From Zetaproteobacteria bacterium CG06_land_8_20_14_3_00_59_53 (GTDB lineage Bacteria; Pseudomonadota; Zetaproteobacteria; Mariprofundales; Mariprofundaceae): a DNA stretch of 64,000 nt. The notes below the pieces were generated by a model. It had not been told where the DNA came from. It was given only the letters and a program-made list of their open reading frames with translations, and made no database searches. Numbering within the stretch: position 1 is the stretch's first letter; each line of letters starts with the position of its first letter. Where the stretch lies: NCBI GenBank assembly GCA_002779605.1, contig PEWE01000030.1, positions 62,001 through 126,000 of the forward strand, written 5' to 3'. The position numbers and the translations under genes were made by a program. Of this stretch, positions 61,688 through 64,000 are shown piece by piece.

Positions 61688-63718
61688 ATGCGTTTTGTAT
61701 TATTGATGATCCTCCTGTCGTTTGCCTGCGCCCCCGTCGCACAGGCAGCCGACCTGCAGCAACAACGCGAACTGTTCATGCAGGCGCGGCAAGCGCTTGA
61801 TGCCGGGCAACTGCATGAATTCAACACCCTGAAGCAACAACTCGTCACATATCCGCTCACCCCTTACCTCGAAATCTGGCAAGTCTGGAAGCAGCTCGAT
61901 AGCGCAGACGAAGGCACCGACAAGGCCGTAGCCGGAGTACTGCAAAGCCGTGCGGACATCCCCGAAGCCGGAGACCTGCGCAAAGCATGGGCCGAAAGCC
62001 TGGCTGCCCGCCAACAGTGGGCGATGCTGGGGGATCTGCTTGAGCAGCACCCCGGACTCCGCAAAGCCAGACCCGAACTGGCCATGATGAGCGACTGGTA
62101 CACAGGCAGACAGGATGAAGCCCTGCGTGAATACAGCCGCATCTGGCCGCGACTGCGCAAGCAACCGGACATGACGATGCCCCTGCATCAGGCCTGGCTG
62201 GCGAGCGGCCACCCGACAACCGAGGAGCAGTGGGAGCACATCATTCGGCTGGCCCGTTCCCGCCAGTGGAAGGTGGTCGAGGCCATCAGCGGCGGGCTGG
62301 AAAAGCAGCAGAAGCAGTGGTTGAGCTACTGGAGGAAGCTGCAGAGCAAGCCGCAGAAACAGTTCGAGCACTGGCCCGCCTCGCTCTCCCACCCGGCCCG
62401 CATGTCCGCCGATCTGCCGCGCGCGATCTTCAGCGATGGCATGCAGCGACTGGCAAGACAGGACCCGATCAAGGCTCATGCCACGCTGCACCAGATGAAG
62501 CATCTGAACATCGCCGGCATCGATCCATCCCTGTTTGCCTCTTTGCATAAACAAATTGCCCTGCGCGCGGCAAAGCAACACTTGCTGATCGCCAGCAAAT
62601 GGCTGGCGGAGCTCCCTGAAGACAGCAGCGATGAGGAAACCAGATCGTGGCAGACCCGTCTGTATCTGCTGCAGCAGGACTGGGAGAATGTCAGCAGGAT
62701 GATTGCCCGCATGCCTCCGGACGAACAACAACTGGATGTCTGGCAATACTGGAAGGCACGTGCGCTGGACGCCATGGGAACGCAGACTGAAGCCCAGTCC
62801 ATCTATGCAGAGCTGGCTCTCGGGCGTGGCTATTACAGCTTCCTTGCCGCCGAACGGGCCGGCCTGCCCTATCGATTCAACCATGAGTCCCTCGAAACCT
62901 CGCAGCATGCGCTGCAAGAGCTTGCAGACAGGCCCGGCATGCTGCGGGCCCGGGAGTGGCTGGCTCTGGGCAGCAACAACAAGGCCGGGCGTGAATGGAA
63001 CAGCGCGCTTGCAGGTGCTGACGAACAGACATGGCGGGTTGCAGCCAGTCTGGCTGCAAGCTGGGACTGGCCAGATCAGGCGATCCTTGCCGCTTACAGA
63101 GGCAGGGCCGAAAACGCCCTGACCGAGCGCTTTCCGCTGCAATTCCAGGGAGAGGTCATGCTGGCTGCCAGCCAGACCGGACTGCAACCATCATCCATCT
63201 GGAGCATCATCCGGCAGGAGTCGATCTTCAATTCGCAGGCCACCTCCAACGCCGGCGCGCGCGGCCTGATGCAGCTGATGCCGCGAACGGCAAAGATGGT
63301 GGCAAAACAAATGGGACTTTCGGGCGCGCACCGCCAGCTGTTCACGCCTCAGACGAATATCCAGCTCGGTTCACGTTATCTGGCCGATATGAAGTCGCGT
63401 TTCAACGACAATCTGGCGCTTGCCGCCGCCGCCTACAATGCCGGGCCATACCGGGTCGGGCAGTGGCTGAAGAGCACGCCGTTCGAGTTGCCGGACATAT
63501 GGGTGGAAGCCATCCCGTTCAACGAAACCCGCCGCTATGTGCAGCAGGTCATGGCCTATACGATTGTTTATCAATGGCGGGGAAACCAGCAACATGCAAG
63601 CCTGATGCAGCAGCTACAGATGCAGCCCGACGCATCGAAACCGGATCGGACTGCCGAGCAGGTTGCCGCCGAAGATTCTCTGGTCCTTAACAGGGAGCCT
63701 GCAGACACCAACCCCTAA
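61688..63718 (+). CDS. slt: Soluble lytic murein transglycosylase (Slt70-like)
   Basis: Start MRFVLLMILLSFACAPVAQAAD; 'IWSIIRQESIFNSQATSNAGARGLMQLMPRTAKMVAKQMG', 'ALAAAAYNAGPYRVGQWL'. Confidence 0.93.
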   Translation: MRFVLLMILLSFACAPVAQAADLQQQRELFMQARQALDAGQLHEFNTLKQQLVTYPLTPYLEIWQVWKQLDSADEGTDKAVAGVLQSRADIPEAGDLRKAWAESLAARQQWAMLGDLLEQHPGLRKARPELAMMSDWYTGRQDEALREYSRIWPRLRKQPDMTMPLHQAWLASGHPTTEEQWEHIIRLARSRQWKVVEAISGGLEKQQKQWLSYWRKLQSKPQKQFEHWPASLSHPARMSADLPRAIFSDGMQRLARQDPIKAHATLHQMKHLNIAGIDPSLFASLHKQIALRAAKQHLLIASKWLAELPEDSSDEETRSWQTRLYLLQQDWENVSRMIARMPPDEQQLDVWQYWKARALDAMGTQTEAQSIYAELALGRGYYSFLAAERAGLPYRFNHESLETSQHALQELADRPGMLRAREWLALGSNNKAGREWNSALAGADEQTWRVAASLAASWDWPDQAILAAYRGRAENALTERFPLQFQGEVMLAASQTGLQPSSIWSIIRQESIFNSQATSNAGARGLMQLMPRTAKMVAKQMGLSGAHRQLFTPQTNIQLGSRYLADMKSRFNDNLALAAAAYNAGPYRVGQWLKSTPFELPDIWVEAIPFNETRRYVQQVMAYTIVYQWRGNQQHASLMQQLQMQPDASKPDRTAEQVAAEDSLVLNREPADTNP

Positions 63719-63841
63719 AGGTTATAAACCACCCGGAGGGACTTCATTATAAAACGCGCAGGATGGTTGCCGGGTGCGTCGCGCCAACCTAACCTACTGC
63801 TCTACGGTCACCACCGGATTGCTTATCTTCACAGAGCGGGT

Positions 63842-63988
63842 TTAGCTATTGAGAATGTCAGAAAAACCTGTGACATAACAATAGAAAGACCAAATCGCCA
63901 ACGTCGACAAAACAAGAATTGAAATGGAAAAGGATGTCCGCTCAACCTTAACTTCTGATTCGTCTGGATAGCGGGGCTTTTCTGACAT
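63842..63988 (-). CDS. Candidate single-TM small protein (48 aa)
   Basis: RBS AAGGGAG then 5 nt then ATG; MSEKPRYPDESEVKVERTSFSISILVLSTLAIWSFYCYVTGFSDILNS, soluble N-terminus plus one TM helix. Confidence 0.5.
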   Translation of the reverse strand: MSEKPRYPDESEVKVERTSFSISILVLSTLAIWSFYCYVTGFSDILNS

Positions 63989-64000
63989 TACATCTCCCTT

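Overview
This 64 kb window is a gene-dense chromosomal segment of a Gram-negative, probably proteobacterial genome. A Zetaproteobacterial-type host is only a guess. Most of it is core housekeeping: nagZ/lptF, lolB-ispE-tRNA-Gln-prs, rplY-pth-ychF, trxB, mgtE, tgt-yajC-secD-secF, kdsB, aroC, fabI, gss, rpsT, radA-cvpA-purF, purB, gatCAB and slt. The most interesting regions are: (1) a tightly coupled five-gene minus-strand operon (about 18.55-22.9 kb) encoding a thermostable-hemolysin-family protein, an AMP-forming acyl ligase with an atypical catalytic-Lys motif, a TenA/PqqC-like haem-oxygenase-fold enzyme, an SDR and a TPR protein, with its own terminator; it looks like an uncharacterised small-molecule or lipid pathway. 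(2) An integron/MITE scar at 9.36-10.7 kb, with an IntI C-terminal remnant, a perfect 26-bp inverted repeat, a 24-bp tandem repeat, a lipoprotein cargo gene and a degraded transposase tail. (3) A truncated second copy of a DUF924 gene on the other side of nhaA, carrying an 18-nt insertion that looks like a template-switch mutation. (4) A CXXCH-containing diguanylate cyclase split by a +1 frameshift. (5) A near-consensus Fur box upstream of an orphan outer-membrane protein. (6) A tRNA-Gln gene overlapping the ispE stop codon. (7) Several unannotated small-protein candidates. All assignments come from reading the sequence and the supplied ORF translations; no searches were run.
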